Assembly (NCBI GenBank): GCA_026645815.1
Contig: JAPKMR010000009.1
Location: 1 to 64,000 of the forward strand
Source: Anaerolineae bacterium
Lineage (GTDB): Bacteria; Chloroflexota; Anaerolineae; B4-G1; SLSP01
Length of the DNA stretch: 64,000 bases
Reading direction: 5' to 3'
Shown here: positions 8,748 to 18,445 of the stretch, one piece after another
Layout: every line of letters starts with the position of its first letter
Numbering within the stretch: the stretch's first letter is position 1
Notes under the pieces: model-generated
Seen by the model: the letters and a program-made list of their open reading frames with translations, nothing else
Databases searched by the model: none
What the model was told of the DNA's origin: nothing
Program-made: the position numbers and the translations under genes

Positions 8748-9480
8748 CTATAATAAAGAGGCGCGGCAGAAAATGAATATGCGACCAGCTTAAGCTGTGA
8801 CGCAACTGGCGCGGCAGACGATACCAGAGGTCAGCAAACCGCCCCACCTTACCACCCAACATGAAACCATGCGCTGCCAGTTGCAGATTGGACGGCGCCA
8901 CTAGATTTTCAAGAGCGGTCTCATAATTGAACCATTGCTGATACCACCTTCCCCACTTTCCTTTAAACGGCTCAACGGCATAAGGGACCGATATGAAGAT
9001 TTTTCCATTGTCGCTAAGAACCCGCCCCATTTCCTTGAGCACTACCTTCTCTCCCCCGTCAGGGATATGTTCAACTACAGAAATAGCCGTAACAATGTCA
9101 AAGGAAACATTTGAAAAGGGGAGCGATTTCCCATCAGCAACAATGGGTCTAAGTTGCGTTCGGTCTTCTAGTATTCGATGTGCCCAACGATTCTGATTAC
9201 CGATGCCGAGGGAAAGATCAATGATAGAAACGCGATAACCAGCATGAGCCATGAATATCGGAAAAGGCGAGCGATAACTCCCTATATCGAGACATTCAGC
9301 TGGCAGATTATGCGGAATTTTAGTGTATGCTTGTGTATATTCAAAACCCCGAGAGAGATCAATCCCCTGGAAAGCATGCAACAAACTCATCTTATAGTTT
9401 ATTTGATAGAGCTCCCGCAAAATAGTTACACGTTCTCGATAAACACTTTCAAATTCAGGTTTTTCTACTAGATCCTTCAA
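8692..9480 (-). CDS. Class I SAM-dependent methyltransferase
   Basis: The product is 262 residues. Motif I is ECLDIGSYRSPFP (about 61-73), an unusual form in which the normal GxGxG loop is replaced by GSYRS. The motif II acidic residue lies in VSIIDLS. Post-I FDIVTAISVVEHIPDGGE matches the Methyltransf_11 family. The start is a TTG at 9480 inside the end of the upstream glycosyltransferase (26-base overlap), with GGAGATAGG just ahead. The operon context suggests methylation of a sugar or a polysaccharide end, a common way of capping chains exported by Wzt-type systems. The target is not visible from sequence. Confidence 0.75.
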   Translation of the reverse strand: MKDLVEKPEFESVYRERVTILRELYQINYKMSLLHAFQGIDLSRGFEYTQAYTKIPHNLPAECLDIGSYRSPFPIFMAHAGYRVSIIDLSLGIGNQNRWAHRILEDRTQLRPIVADGKSLPFSNVSFDIVTAISVVEHIPDGGEKVVLKEMGRVLSDNGKIFISVPYAVEPFKGKWGRWYQQWFNYETALENLVAPSNLQLAAHGFMLGGKVGRFADLWYRLPRQLRHSLSWSHIHFLPRLFIIDEASETDARVLWLLLNKA

Positions 9481-10603
9481 GGTTGCCTATCTCCATAATT
9501 CTATCAATTAAAATCTCCCAGCGATCACTCTTCAGGCCTGCCATATTCTGTCGCATTGCAGGACCCAAATCATTCTGGAAATACAGAGCAATCGCCCGCG
9601 CCAAATCATCAACACTTCCAGGTTGCACTAATAAACCGTTGATGCCCTCTGCGATATATTCGCCAATCCCACTCACGTTTGAAGCAATAATGGGAACATT
9701 GGTCTCAAAGGCTAGTTGCATCACAGCACTTTGGCTGGTTTTGACATATGGCAGCACCAACGCATCAGCCGTCGCGAAATACAGCCCAATTCTCTCATTT
9801 GGAACGTATTCATCAATAATTAACACACGATCGCCAATACCGAGAGAATCTATCAGTTGCAGATAGCTTTGTCTGTCATGCCAGAATTCACCAACGACTA
9901 ACAACTTCACAGGGGAAGAATTAACCCTAGCCAAAGCACGCAGTAAGTACTCAAGGCCCTTATAGGGACGCACAAAACCAAAAAATAGCAGAATAGGTTC
10001 GTCCTCAGAAACATCAAGCTCATGGCGAGCCTCTGTTCGCGAATATGATACCGGAATTAATCCCTCATACTGAGGGAAATCCAACAATGTTGTTTTTGCA
10101 TCCGGAATAAGGCGTAACAGATGCAGTTTACTTGACTCAGAATGAACTATACAATGATCGGGCAATCTGAGAAATAGGCGAGCTATCAAATTATCCCACC
10201 AATGTTCTTCATGGGAGATGATATTGTGACAGATTGTAACAACAGGCACCCTGGGGCATGCTTTACGAAAGAAATACAGGATTGCCGTCAAACTTGGCAT
10301 CCAAAAAGGAGTCCACCACTGCGTGAGCAGCAATTCCGGTCCAAAAGATTTGAGAAGCGCGACTGTCTTAAACCAACTCAGAATTGAGAAGGGATCGAGA
10401 ATATAATGAACGTTTTCTATCTGGATGCTCTGCGCACTCGGATCACGGTCAGAACGACCTGGGAACAACCAACGCGGATATTGTCGCCGGAACGAAATCA
10501 CCAGCACATCATGCGCATTCCTGAGACGTTGTGCCAGAAAAGTAGTGTAGTGTGCAATTCCGCCCCGATATGGATACACAGGGCCGATCAATGCAAGCCT
10601 CAT
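9455..10603 (-). CDS. GT4-family glycosyltransferase
   Basis: This 382-residue GT-B enzyme retains the sugar configuration of its donor. The N-terminal acceptor domain opens with MRLALIGPVYPYRGGIAHYT, with the Gly-rich loop near residue 14. The C-terminal nucleotide-sugar domain has FFGFVRPYKGLEYLLRAL, the usual GT4 R-x-x-K-G signature, and PIIASNVSGIGEYI before GINGLLVQPG. The E-x7-E element is diverged (AVMQLAFETNVPII). Its ATG overlaps the stop of the upstream membrane protein by four bases (ATGA). Donor and acceptor are unknown; assembly of the exported glycan is inferred from the operon. Confidence 0.85.
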   Translation of the reverse strand: MRLALIGPVYPYRGGIAHYTTFLAQRLRNAHDVLVISFRRQYPRWLFPGRSDRDPSAQSIQIENVHYILDPFSILSWFKTVALLKSFGPELLLTQWWTPFWMPSLTAILYFFRKACPRVPVVTICHNIISHEEHWWDNLIARLFLRLPDHCIVHSESSKLHLLRLIPDAKTTLLDFPQYEGLIPVSYSRTEARHELDVSEDEPILLFFGFVRPYKGLEYLLRALARVNSSPVKLLVVGEFWHDRQSYLQLIDSLGIGDRVLIIDEYVPNERIGLYFATADALVLPYVKTSQSAVMQLAFETNVPIIASNVSGIGEYIAEGINGLLVQPGSVDDLARAIALYFQNDLGPAMRQNMAGLKSDRWEILIDRIMEIGNLEGSSRKT

Positions 10604-13035
10604 TTGGCTACCTCAAGAATAATCACACGATCCCGCAGATAGACTGATCTCAAATTGGTGTCTAGTTCCAGAGATTCCAAATCTATGGCATGATGTGTCG
10701 AATCCCAAAATAAAAATCTTACGTTGTTTGCTGCGAGGACTTGGCCTATCTCCTGCCAGCGCAACTCTCTAGACAACAAGTTCAGGGTCTGACAAAGTTG
10801 AATATCTTGTGTGAGTCTAGTAAGATTCACAAACTCGTGAGGATAGATCATTGGCGGAACTGCCATTTCCCGCTGTGCTAATAACGGTACCCAATACCCC
10901 TCATCAATTCCTATAATCCATCCCGGTGACCATTCTACATCAGTGCTAAAACTGATGAAACGGTCGTCCTGGGCCGTATGTGCCTCTATCCACTGCATAT
11001 CTACCAAACTCCCAGGGTGCAGATAGTGCAAACCGGAGACAAGAATTCCAGGGAAATCCGCTAGAGCTATCAATGCAAAGGCAAGAAAAACGATAAGCAA
11101 GAGCGCTTTGGAGAGCGGAAAGGAAAATACACGCTGCTGCAACCACTGTGCACAACCCACACCTGCAACAACGGCAAGCGGCACCGCAAGCGTGAGCGTA
11201 ACAGTCTTGAGCTCCCAGAATGACCCGCCAATACCCATCTGCTCCAACGAGGCTCCTAACAACAACAAGCCGGACCACATAATAAGCAGACCCACATGAA
11301 ATCTATGCCGCTTTAACACAACAAGACCCAACAGCCCAAAAAACAAAATCGCCAAAATGAAAGGATTAGTTCGGAAAAGCACAACGGATGTCTCAAGGCG
11401 CTGAATGACATCATTATATCCCGATAGCAACGGATAATGAATCTTCAATCCATCCGGATCATAAAGATTCACAGCGAGACGCAACAAATAGGGCAAACAA
11501 AAGATGAAGGAAGTAATGGCTTTTCGATACCACGGTTTGAGCATTCCCCAACGGCGCGAAATCAAATGCACGAAACCCAACAAAGTCGCCCACATTAGCC
11601 AGAAAAAGAACAGGCGAAAGTGCGCGAAAACCAGACCCGCGATGAAGAGCCCAGCAGCTCTCCACTTTGGAAAAACATCATCTAGCAAAGACAGCATGGC
11701 AACGGGCAGAAATAGCATCCCGGTAGTCTGCGTGAACCTGCCCCAACGCAATAAGCAGAATGGTGAAATCATGATCAGGCCAAGCAAAGCGGTCGTCACG
11801 ATACCTGCCTTCCGTTCACCTGTGAGTCGCTCGCTCAGCAGTGCCGCAGTTGCCGCGATGGCGCCATTAAGCACTAGTGCTGTTGTCTTGGTGGTGAGCA
11901 GTAGTTCAGTGCCAAACAACCAGCGGAACAACGCCACGATGCTGTGAAAGCCAAAGTGATACGAGAAGCTGAGCATAGGCGCATATGGCTCGTATGAGTC
12001 GGGTAGTCCACCCTGATCTGCGAACAGCTGTGCGATGAGGGTGTGGTGATAGGTATCGCTGCCCGGCAACATCACCATGCTGCGTCCAAGAAAGAGCCGG
12101 AAAGCGATACCAGCGAGAATGATCACCCACAAAAGCAAGGTGGACGAGGGGTGTTCTCCCAGCCAGTACGCACGTTTCCACCATAGGTCCCTATCCCTGT
12201 AAAAAGCATAGAGCCCTATCACTCCCACGACACCGACTAGAGCTCGAACTGACCAGGAGGAAAGGGACAATGGTGATAAATCAATCCAAACCAGGAACAC
12301 CATCCATGCAGATAGCGCGGCAACCGCACTTACGATGAGGGTCAACGTGAAGTCCAATTTCGCCCGGCGCATCCAACCGCGCACCAATGCATAGCCGGAA
12401 AAGAAGAGGATCCCCATCGCCGCCAGGCCGTAACCGATCCATCCCAACATCATCAGACCAAGGTCCAGCGCGATGAAAAGAGGCGCATACTGCAGGCGAA
12501 AAGCGGCTTGCGCGGAAAGGGGAATGTGCCCCCGGTATAGGGTGCCATCAGCATATGCCTCTACCGCAGCACAGGGAACTTGAACTGCGCCGGGAAAGCC
12601 AGATGCAGGTTCAATGTAGGCGTAGTAGTATTGCGTATGCGAATGGAGGATAGGTGCAAAGGTGAAGCGATAGTACCCAGCCGGAGCGTTGGGGCCAATC
12701 GCGATAGTCGAAGTCACGATATCCGCGGTTTCCAGGTGACTGGCGCGCAGATGCAATCTCAACTCACCTACAGCAGACTTATCTGGTATCAGATAGAGCT
12801 CGATCGAGGTTAAGCCACCATGTCGGGCAACAAAGGTCTGTCCTAGTGTCATTCCGGTCGAAAGTGTTGTGGTGCAATCAGGTAGCAAGACGGATTGTGC
12901 AGCATCGGTAAAGGCAGTACACCCCGTACCGCCTAACACAAACGCGACTAACAGGGCGATGGTGACCAAGAGATGCTTGCACGTCATCATCGTGGGGGTT
13001 GATTTGTCACTATTACACGAATTTGGAGATATCAT
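10600..13035 (-). CDS. Large polytopic membrane protein, GT-C-like glycosyltransferase candidate
   Basis: From the ATG at 13035, one base after the upstream stop, the product is 811 residues. A hydrophobic leader (LLVTIALLVAFVLGGTGC) suggests a signal or lipoprotein-like segment, followed by an extracytoplasmic beta-rich domain (about 60-190). More than ten transmembrane helices follow. A short loop near residue 330, PGSDTYHHTLIAQLF, has an acidic residue in the position used for catalysis by GT-C enzymes, and SYHFGFHSIVALF follows. The C-terminal domain after the last helices (about 690-811) is soluble. GT-C enzymes use polyprenyl-phosphate sugars; assignment here rests on topology and the D-x-x-H-H loop only. 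Confidence 0.6.
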   Translation of the reverse strand: MISPNSCNSDKSTPTMMTCKHLLVTIALLVAFVLGGTGCTAFTDAAQSVLLPDCTTTLSTGMTLGQTFVARHGGLTSIELYLIPDKSAVGELRLHLRASHLETADIVTSTIAIGPNAPAGYYRFTFAPILHSHTQYYYAYIEPASGFPGAVQVPCAAVEAYADGTLYRGHIPLSAQAAFRLQYAPLFIALDLGLMMLGWIGYGLAAMGILFFSGYALVRGWMRRAKLDFTLTLIVSAVAALSAWMVFLVWIDLSPLSLSSWSVRALVGVVGVIGLYAFYRDRDLWWKRAYWLGEHPSSTLLLWVIILAGIAFRLFLGRSMVMLPGSDTYHHTLIAQLFADQGGLPDSYEPYAPMLSFSYHFGFHSIVALFRWLFGTELLLTTKTTALVLNGAIAATAALLSERLTGERKAGIVTTALLGLIMISPFCLLRWGRFTQTTGMLFLPVAMLSLLDDVFPKWRAAGLFIAGLVFAHFRLFFFWLMWATLLGFVHLISRRWGMLKPWYRKAITSFIFCLPYLLRLAVNLYDPDGLKIHYPLLSGYNDVIQRLETSVVLFRTNPFILAILFFGLLGLVVLKRHRFHVGLLIMWSGLLLLGASLEQMGIGGSFWELKTVTLTLAVPLAVVAGVGCAQWLQQRVFSFPLSKALLLIVFLAFALIALADFPGILVSGLHYLHPGSLVDMQWIEAHTAQDDRFISFSTDVEWSPGWIIGIDEGYWVPLLAQREMAVPPMIYPHEFVNLTRLTQDIQLCQTLNLLSRELRWQEIGQVLAANNVRFLFWDSTHHAIDLESLELDTNLRSVYLRDRVIILEVAK

Positions 13036-13036
13036 T

Positions 13037-14296
13037 CTATGATCCAATGGAGGAAGTAGTCGCCAATGCCACGTAGCAAAGTTCCATCAGCCGGTCCAGA
13101 TGTGCATCAATGGTTAACTGCGGATTGATGTTACTGCTCAAAAACTCAATCTTCTCTGGCGCAACCACCAGTCCCTGCATCGCCATACGCCATGCTGAAA
13201 CATCTCCAGGGGGAAGCAAGATACCATCCACGCCATCACTGACGCGGTTAGCAAGGGCGCCTATCCGCGACGCCAGCACAGGTTTCCGCGCAACAAAGGC
13301 TTCGGTGATCAGGAAGGAAAATGTCTCATACCACAACGCGGGCACGACCACCACGTCAGCGTCAACCAACGTGGCCCACACTGCCTCTCGTGTCAAGTGT
13401 CCCAGAAAACGTACATTGGAGGTCGCCATTCTGCGAAGCAAAGTCACGTAATCCGGATCAGCCTGCTCATCGCCAGCGATCCAGAGCTCCGCTTGTGGCG
13501 GCATGCCCTGAAAAGCCTCGAGGACGACATGGACGCCTTTCTGGTAACTGAGTCCCCCGATGTACAAAAAACGTACCCGGTTATTCGCCGCACGCTGACG
13601 CACAGGCAGATTCTCTGGCAGCGGCATACCAAGTGGCAGAAGATGCAGTTTTTCGCAAGGCGCCTGATGTGCAGCGTACCAATCCAGCACAAAAGGTGTA
13701 GAAGCCACTAGCGCTGCCGCAGCGTTGAGCGCTTTCGCTAGTAGGCGGTTACGCCATGCCATTAACGGCGCCAAGGCAAAGGCCCCGACCTCCCCGTCAA
13801 CTCCTGCGCGAGCTAGAGCACAACACGCGCAATTTTGAAAAGAAGGCTGTGGACCCTGACAGAGCTCCTGGCTATAATTTGTCAGCAACTGGGCATTGGC
13901 GCATCGCCACCAGAAGTCATGCAAGGTGATCATGTACGGAATGTGCCGTTTCACCAGCGTCTCGAGAATGGCATAGGGCAAGCCCATGAGGTGCTGCACA
14001 TGAACGATGTCCGGTTTGAACTCGTCCAAGACGGCCACAAAAAAAGCCAATAACTGCGCGGAGCGAAATGTTGACAGGAAACGACGGGGCGCCGTCAGAA
14101 CACCATCCGTCGCCTGCCACACATCACTACCCGCATCCGTGCGGTGAATACAGGTAGTTTCTGCAGCGGATGAGCGGTAGAAGATAGCAGCATTATAGCC
14201 ACGTGCTACCTGGGCACGAGTGAGCCAGTGCGTGTACAATTCCACGCCACCAACTTTTTCGGGCAAATACTGATGTGTCAGATGTAAGACTCGCAT
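13037..14296 (-). CDS. GT4-family glycosyltransferase with a cysteine-cluster insertion
   Basis: The product is 419 residues in a GT-B fold. The N-terminus MRVLHLTHQYLPEKVGGVELY carries the acceptor-domain glycine loop. The E-x7-E element is complete (ETFSFLITE), followed by PVLASRIGALANRVSDGVDGILL. An insertion after DFWWRC holds four cysteines in the pattern C-x(n)-C-x8-C-x2-C (RCANAQLL...LCQGPQPSFQNCACC), which could bind a metal. The same insertion occurs in the products at 14321-15598 and 19690-20928, so these three form a paralogous subgroup. Operon spacing to the next gene upstream is 24 bases. Confidence 0.85.
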   Translation of the reverse strand: MRVLHLTHQYLPEKVGGVELYTHWLTRAQVARGYNAAIFYRSSAAETTCIHRTDAGSDVWQATDGVLTAPRRFLSTFRSAQLLAFFVAVLDEFKPDIVHVQHLMGLPYAILETLVKRHIPYMITLHDFWWRCANAQLLTNYSQELCQGPQPSFQNCACCALARAGVDGEVGAFALAPLMAWRNRLLAKALNAAAALVASTPFVLDWYAAHQAPCEKLHLLPLGMPLPENLPVRQRAANNRVRFLYIGGLSYQKGVHVVLEAFQGMPPQAELWIAGDEQADPDYVTLLRRMATSNVRFLGHLTREAVWATLVDADVVVVPALWYETFSFLITEAFVARKPVLASRIGALANRVSDGVDGILLPPGDVSAWRMAMQGLVVAPEKIEFLSSNINPQLTIDAHLDRLMELCYVALATTSSIGS

Positions 14297-14320
14297 ATCA
14301 ACACGCTAACAAACAGTCGC

Positions 14321-15598
14321 TCATAGTTTTAATACCGGCCCAGACACCTGCTGATAATGCTGCAGAAGCCTCGCAACATGCTCGTCATACTGTAGTGGTT
14401 CAGGCAGGTTGTTACGCCATTGCGCCGACAGATCAGGCATCTCAAGTAGTTGCTCAAAAGCAGCCCGCCAGGCTTGGGCGTTTCCAGGTGGGATGAGCAA
14501 GCCATCAACGCCATCACGCACCTTCTCCACAAGTGCGCCAAGTCGCGATGCTAACACGGGAACCCCGGCAGCATAGGCTTCTTGAATAACGACCGGTGAA
14601 TTCTCGTACCATAGGGAAGGAATCGCAAGGAGATCGGTCTCTGCCAGCACCTGTCCAACCAGGGCGTTGGGAACGGGTGGTTGGAAGACCGTATTGGCGG
14701 TATCGGCGGTGGCACTCAGACGCGCCGCATAATCTGGAAACAGCGCCGGATTCCCGATCACGCGTAAGCGTATACGCTCAGGCGGCAACCCGCGCATAGC
14801 TTCCACCAGAATGTGGACCCCCTTGTGCCTGGCAAGCGTGCCTATGAATGTGATGCGCAACACGCCATCTTGAACGGGTTTGCGCTCAAATGAACGAAGA
14901 TGCACCACATCGAGCCCATTTTCCAGAACGTGAAACTGCTTTTCTGGAAATCCCACGGCCAGATATTGGTCCCGCAAAAAGCGGGAAGGGGAAATGAAAT
15001 AGCCAATTTTGAGAGCCGCCCGCCGCGCAAGAAAGTCTCGACACTGAAACAGCAGTGCTAACAGAGGAGACATCGCCCGTAACACCCACCACTCTGGTCG
15101 AACCGTCGCACATCGCACACAGTTCAACCCACCCAATTTGCCACGGCAAAGTTGACCGTCAGGCCACAACAGCTGCGAATTGGCACATCTGAACCAATAA
15201 TCGTGCAGCGTTAAGAGCATGGGAATACCGGCGCGTTGGACCAATACGGGCAGGCGCACCGATAATGCCATCAGATGTTGAAAATGCACCAAATCAGGTC
15301 GTGTCTCACTTAGAAAACGCACAAAAGAGGCTTCGATATCCGAATTTAAGAAGGTATCGAAAAACAGGTGTGCGGGATCAGCCGTTGAAGCAGCAAATCG
15401 CCGGCCCACACGCCAGACACCAAAGGGTCTGGTCGCCTGCCAGCCCTCACGGAATTCAATCCCATCGCCGTCGTCGCGATAGAACACACTCACAGCATGA
15501 CCTGAAGCCACTAAAGACTGCGCGAGAGTCTGTGTATAGGATTCTACTCCCCCAAAAGAGTTAGGTGGGAATTTATGCGTTACCAGCGCTATACGCAT
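14321..15598 (-). CDS. GT4-family glycosyltransferase with a cysteine-cluster insertion
   Basis: The product is 425 residues, closely related in layout to the neighbour at 13037-14296. It starts with MRIALVTHKFPPNSFGGVES. Features are the cysteine cluster DYWFRCANSQLL...LCRGKLGGLNCVRC (about 140-175), donor-domain FIGTLARHKGVHILVEAM, and E-x7-E as ENSPVVIQE followed by GVPVLASRLGALVEKVRDGVDG. The start overlaps the end of the upstream gene by 10 bases, indicating translational coupling. Role: sequential addition of one sugar to the surface glycan, inferred from context. Confidence 0.85.
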   Translation of the reverse strand: MRIALVTHKFPPNSFGGVESYTQTLAQSLVASGHAVSVFYRDDGDGIEFREGWQATRPFGVWRVGRRFAASTADPAHLFFDTFLNSDIEASFVRFLSETRPDLVHFQHLMALSVRLPVLVQRAGIPMLLTLHDYWFRCANSQLLWPDGQLCRGKLGGLNCVRCATVRPEWWVLRAMSPLLALLFQCRDFLARRAALKIGYFISPSRFLRDQYLAVGFPEKQFHVLENGLDVVHLRSFERKPVQDGVLRITFIGTLARHKGVHILVEAMRGLPPERIRLRVIGNPALFPDYAARLSATADTANTVFQPPVPNALVGQVLAETDLLAIPSLWYENSPVVIQEAYAAGVPVLASRLGALVEKVRDGVDGLLIPPGNAQAWRAAFEQLLEMPDLSAQWRNNLPEPLQYDEHVARLLQHYQQVSGPVLKL

Positions 15599-16869
15599 GA
15601 CATTCTCACGTTATCATAGATTTGTAGCAACTCTCCATACGTACTTTCCCAAGTATACGTTTGAGCCTTAGCATGTCCGGCGCCACCTAAGGCATGTGCC
15701 AGAGATTGATTCTGCAATAGTTCACGAATTGCGGCAGCCAGAGATGTCACGTCACCAAAGGGCACCAGCAGCCCATCCACTCCATGCGTAATCACTTCAG
15801 GAATTCCCCCAGCCAAGGCGCCGATAACAGGCTTATGATATTGCCATGCCTCCAAAAAAACAATCCCAAAAGTGTCAACGCGGCTAGGCAAAGCCAACAG
15901 GGCTGTAGTTTCCAATAACTGATGTTTGGTGGTTGAATCCACAAAACCAAGAACGCGGATATGGTCACGGGCGATAGCCTGTTCATGGTGTGGGCGTTGT
16001 CTCAAATATCGTTTCAAGTCTTCGGGTCGGGGACCCGCGACCACCAAATTCACCAAAAACCCCTCCTGATTGAGTTTAACGACAGCCTGTGCGAGGGTAA
16101 ATGCCCCCTTGTCATAAGTATTCACACCCAAAAAAAGAACTTCAGACAAAGTACTGTCCCGACGCAAAACTCGTGTCTTCTGTATTAGTTCAACATCAGA
16201 TAGAGGATCCACTCCCATGCGCAACACATGAAGTTTGTTGGAATCTACTCCTAATGATTGATAAGCAGTTCGCTCGTACCCGGATAAGGCAATGACCGCA
16301 TCAGCACCCCGGTAAACCTGAACCTGATGTGCCATCTGATAATGTGCTGAAATAGTTCTCCCGCCCAAATGCATCAGCGGCGATACCACCAGAGGCTTAC
16401 TATAACGTGCGGCGACTGACGCGGCAGAAAGCAACAAACCATCCCAACTTCCATCCACCACATGAATCAAATCAGACTGGGGCACCCAATGCTCCAAACT
16501 AGTGTTAAAACCCTCTAACGGTGGCATCCACCGCGCCAGATAACGCTGGACAGGTGCTGCACACACAACGGGAATCCGAAGATGATGCAAAGCCAGGCCC
16601 ACCCGACGTAATACACTGAATACAAAAGGCGCCGGCTTTGGGTAGGTCAACCGGCAACGCTCAATCCTAACTCCGCCAAGAATCTCCCGTGATGATAAGA
16701 TAGGGGGCGTTTCAGGATCGCGCCAAAAATCCTCAGCACAAGTCGCCATCGTGGTCAGAATTGTCACGCGGTGATCATCTGATACCAACCGTTCAGCCAT
16801 CGCCTGCAAGAACGTCTGAGCACCGCTGATAAAGGGCCAATACGAAGGCGCAACAAAAAGGACATTCAC
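15589..16869 (-). CDS. GT4-family glycosyltransferase
   Basis: This GT-B enzyme is 426 residues and starts at GTG 16869. The N-terminal domain has MNVLFVAPSYWPFISGAQTF. The donor domain has VLFLGVNTYDKGAFTLAQAV and a variant of E-x7-E in which the first acidic residue is Asp (DTFGIVFLE), followed by AWQYHKPVIGALAGGIPEVI. It lacks the cysteine cluster of its neighbours. It is closest in signature to the product at 18446-19690 (both contain FGIV[FY]LEAW and KPVIGA), suggesting a second paralogous pair. The specificity is unknown. Confidence 0.85.
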   Translation of the reverse strand: MNVLFVAPSYWPFISGAQTFLQAMAERLVSDDHRVTILTTMATCAEDFWRDPETPPILSSREILGGVRIERCRLTYPKPAPFVFSVLRRVGLALHHLRIPVVCAAPVQRYLARWMPPLEGFNTSLEHWVPQSDLIHVVDGSWDGLLLSAASVAARYSKPLVVSPLMHLGGRTISAHYQMAHQVQVYRGADAVIALSGYERTAYQSLGVDSNKLHVLRMGVDPLSDVELIQKTRVLRRDSTLSEVLFLGVNTYDKGAFTLAQAVVKLNQEGFLVNLVVAGPRPEDLKRYLRQRPHHEQAIARDHIRVLGFVDSTTKHQLLETTALLALPSRVDTFGIVFLEAWQYHKPVIGALAGGIPEVITHGVDGLLVPFGDVTSLAAAIRELLQNQSLAHALGGAGHAKAQTYTWESTYGELLQIYDNVRMSCV

Positions 16870-16884
16870 CAGATTATCAACCCT

Positions 16885-18390
16885 CTACCGGTTTTCGCTT
16901 TCTCCCGCCACGAGCTGAGAGTCTTGATCTTCCTGCGCTTTAGCTAATTGGCTCTCCAAGACCGCTATCCGGGCAAACAATCGTTCAAGAGTATGAACAG
17001 CTGTACGGTTAAACAATACCTGCCGTTCAAAAGTCGGATCTACGTAGGGCTCGCGCAAGTGCGAAGTCAAGTTAACTCTTATCCATGAAATCAACGGTCC
17101 GATGATGGGAATACCAGAGTGGACCCTATAGTCCCGATGCATAATATCTGCTAACGAGGTTAATGTCTTGAGAGATGGGATTTCCGCAGTCAACGATTCA
17201 TCGGCGATTGCACCCACAGCCCTTTGCGACAAAGACAATGTAGCTTTGGGCTTGGGTAATGGATAAGGACGCTGCGGTAACCATGCAGTCGCCTCGCTCA
17301 CAATCTTTGACCACCCGGCCTCATAGGTCTCTACCGAGAAATCCTGCGCACGAAACAACCCCTTTCCTACTAAATCACCATAGAGCACATCATCTGACAA
17401 AACCTGCACGATCCGCATAGTCATGGCGCCAACATCAGCAGGTGGGAACAACAGGCCCGCATCCTTCAAGACCCACGGATGCGCAGTCGCGTCACTCGCA
17501 ATTACCGGTATGCCAGAAGCCATAGCTTCAATCAAAGGCACCCCAAATCCCTCATGCAGACTTGCCGTCACGTAAACATCCGCGAGGTGATAATGGGCAG
17601 GTAGATCATCTACACGACCAGTGAAGATCACAGATTCAGCAACGTTAAGTGCAGCTGCACGCTGACGTGCGTGTGCCACCTGTTCCACAATAGCGGGGTT
17701 ACTACGATCATCCCCTACTAGCAACAAAACGGCATTGGGTATGTGTGCTTGCACCTGAGCCAGAGATTCCACGAGTAAGTCCACTCGTTTGTTACCTGCC
17801 ATCCGACCCACATAGAGCAAGACGCGTTTCCCAGAGAGACCATAACGCCGCAACAATATTGAGTCCTTCACCCCTGGACTAAAGCGAGACAAGTCAACCG
17901 CTAACGGCAAAACCCGAATGGCTGCTGAATCCAACCCATAGTCAGATGCCAACTGCTGCGCGTTGAAATCACTATCTGCTACGATGGTATCCGCATATGC
18001 TGCAAAGCCCCCTACCCCCTCAACGCCCAATTTCAAGTCAATCTCGGCAAATTTGCTACCCCACAATGCTGGCGGTGTCACATTGTGATAATAGAAGATG
18101 ACAGCGCCGCGCTCAATAGTTTTCAGGGTTTCAAGCAATGGATAGATACCAGGATAATGGTAAACGTAAAGATCCGTTGTAGCAAAATGACGATCGGCAC
18201 CAGAAGCCAGCACTTCGGGGACGACTGCCTGCGCGAGGCGGGCCTGTGTTGCCGGAATTCCCTCCGGAGTATGTGTCACATAGACGCGAACCTCATCGCC
18301 CCGACGCTGAAAGAACTGCACCTGATGCAGGATACACTGTCCAGTAGCGTCCTGATAGACCCAATTTCCATTGAGTATGCTAACGCGCAT
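16885..18390 (-). CDS. GT4-family glycosyltransferase with a C-terminal extension
   Basis: The ATG at 18390 is preferred over a GTG at 18399 because GAGGAG sits eight bases ahead of it. The product is 501 residues. The catalytic part (1 to about 365) contains LLYVGRMAGNKRVDLLVESL, E-x7-E as EGFGVPLIE and AMASGIPVIASDATAHPWVL, as in mannosyltransferase-like GT4 enzymes. About 135 residues follow that are not part of the GT fold. They end in an amphipathic and probable coiled-coil stretch (SWIRVNLTSHL...QVLFNRTAVHTLERLFARIAVLESQL). A related tail occurs in the GT2 at 20938-22245. Such tails may tether enzymes into an assembly complex; that is inference. Confidence 0.82.
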   Translation of the reverse strand: MRVSILNGNWVYQDATGQCILHQVQFFQRRGDEVRVYVTHTPEGIPATQARLAQAVVPEVLASGADRHFATTDLYVYHYPGIYPLLETLKTIERGAVIFYYHNVTPPALWGSKFAEIDLKLGVEGVGGFAAYADTIVADSDFNAQQLASDYGLDSAAIRVLPLAVDLSRFSPGVKDSILLRRYGLSGKRVLLYVGRMAGNKRVDLLVESLAQVQAHIPNAVLLLVGDDRSNPAIVEQVAHARQRAAALNVAESVIFTGRVDDLPAHYHLADVYVTASLHEGFGVPLIEAMASGIPVIASDATAHPWVLKDAGLLFPPADVGAMTMRIVQVLSDDVLYGDLVGKGLFRAQDFSVETYEAGWSKIVSEATAWLPQRPYPLPKPKATLSLSQRAVGAIADESLTAEIPSLKTLTSLADIMHRDYRVHSGIPIIGPLISWIRVNLTSHLREPYVDPTFERQVLFNRTAVHTLERLFARIAVLESQLAKAQEDQDSQLVAGESENR

Positions 18391-18445
18391 CAGCCTCACT
18401 CCTCGCTAAACCTAGATTTCACACAACCCCCGGCGCTTTTAAGTA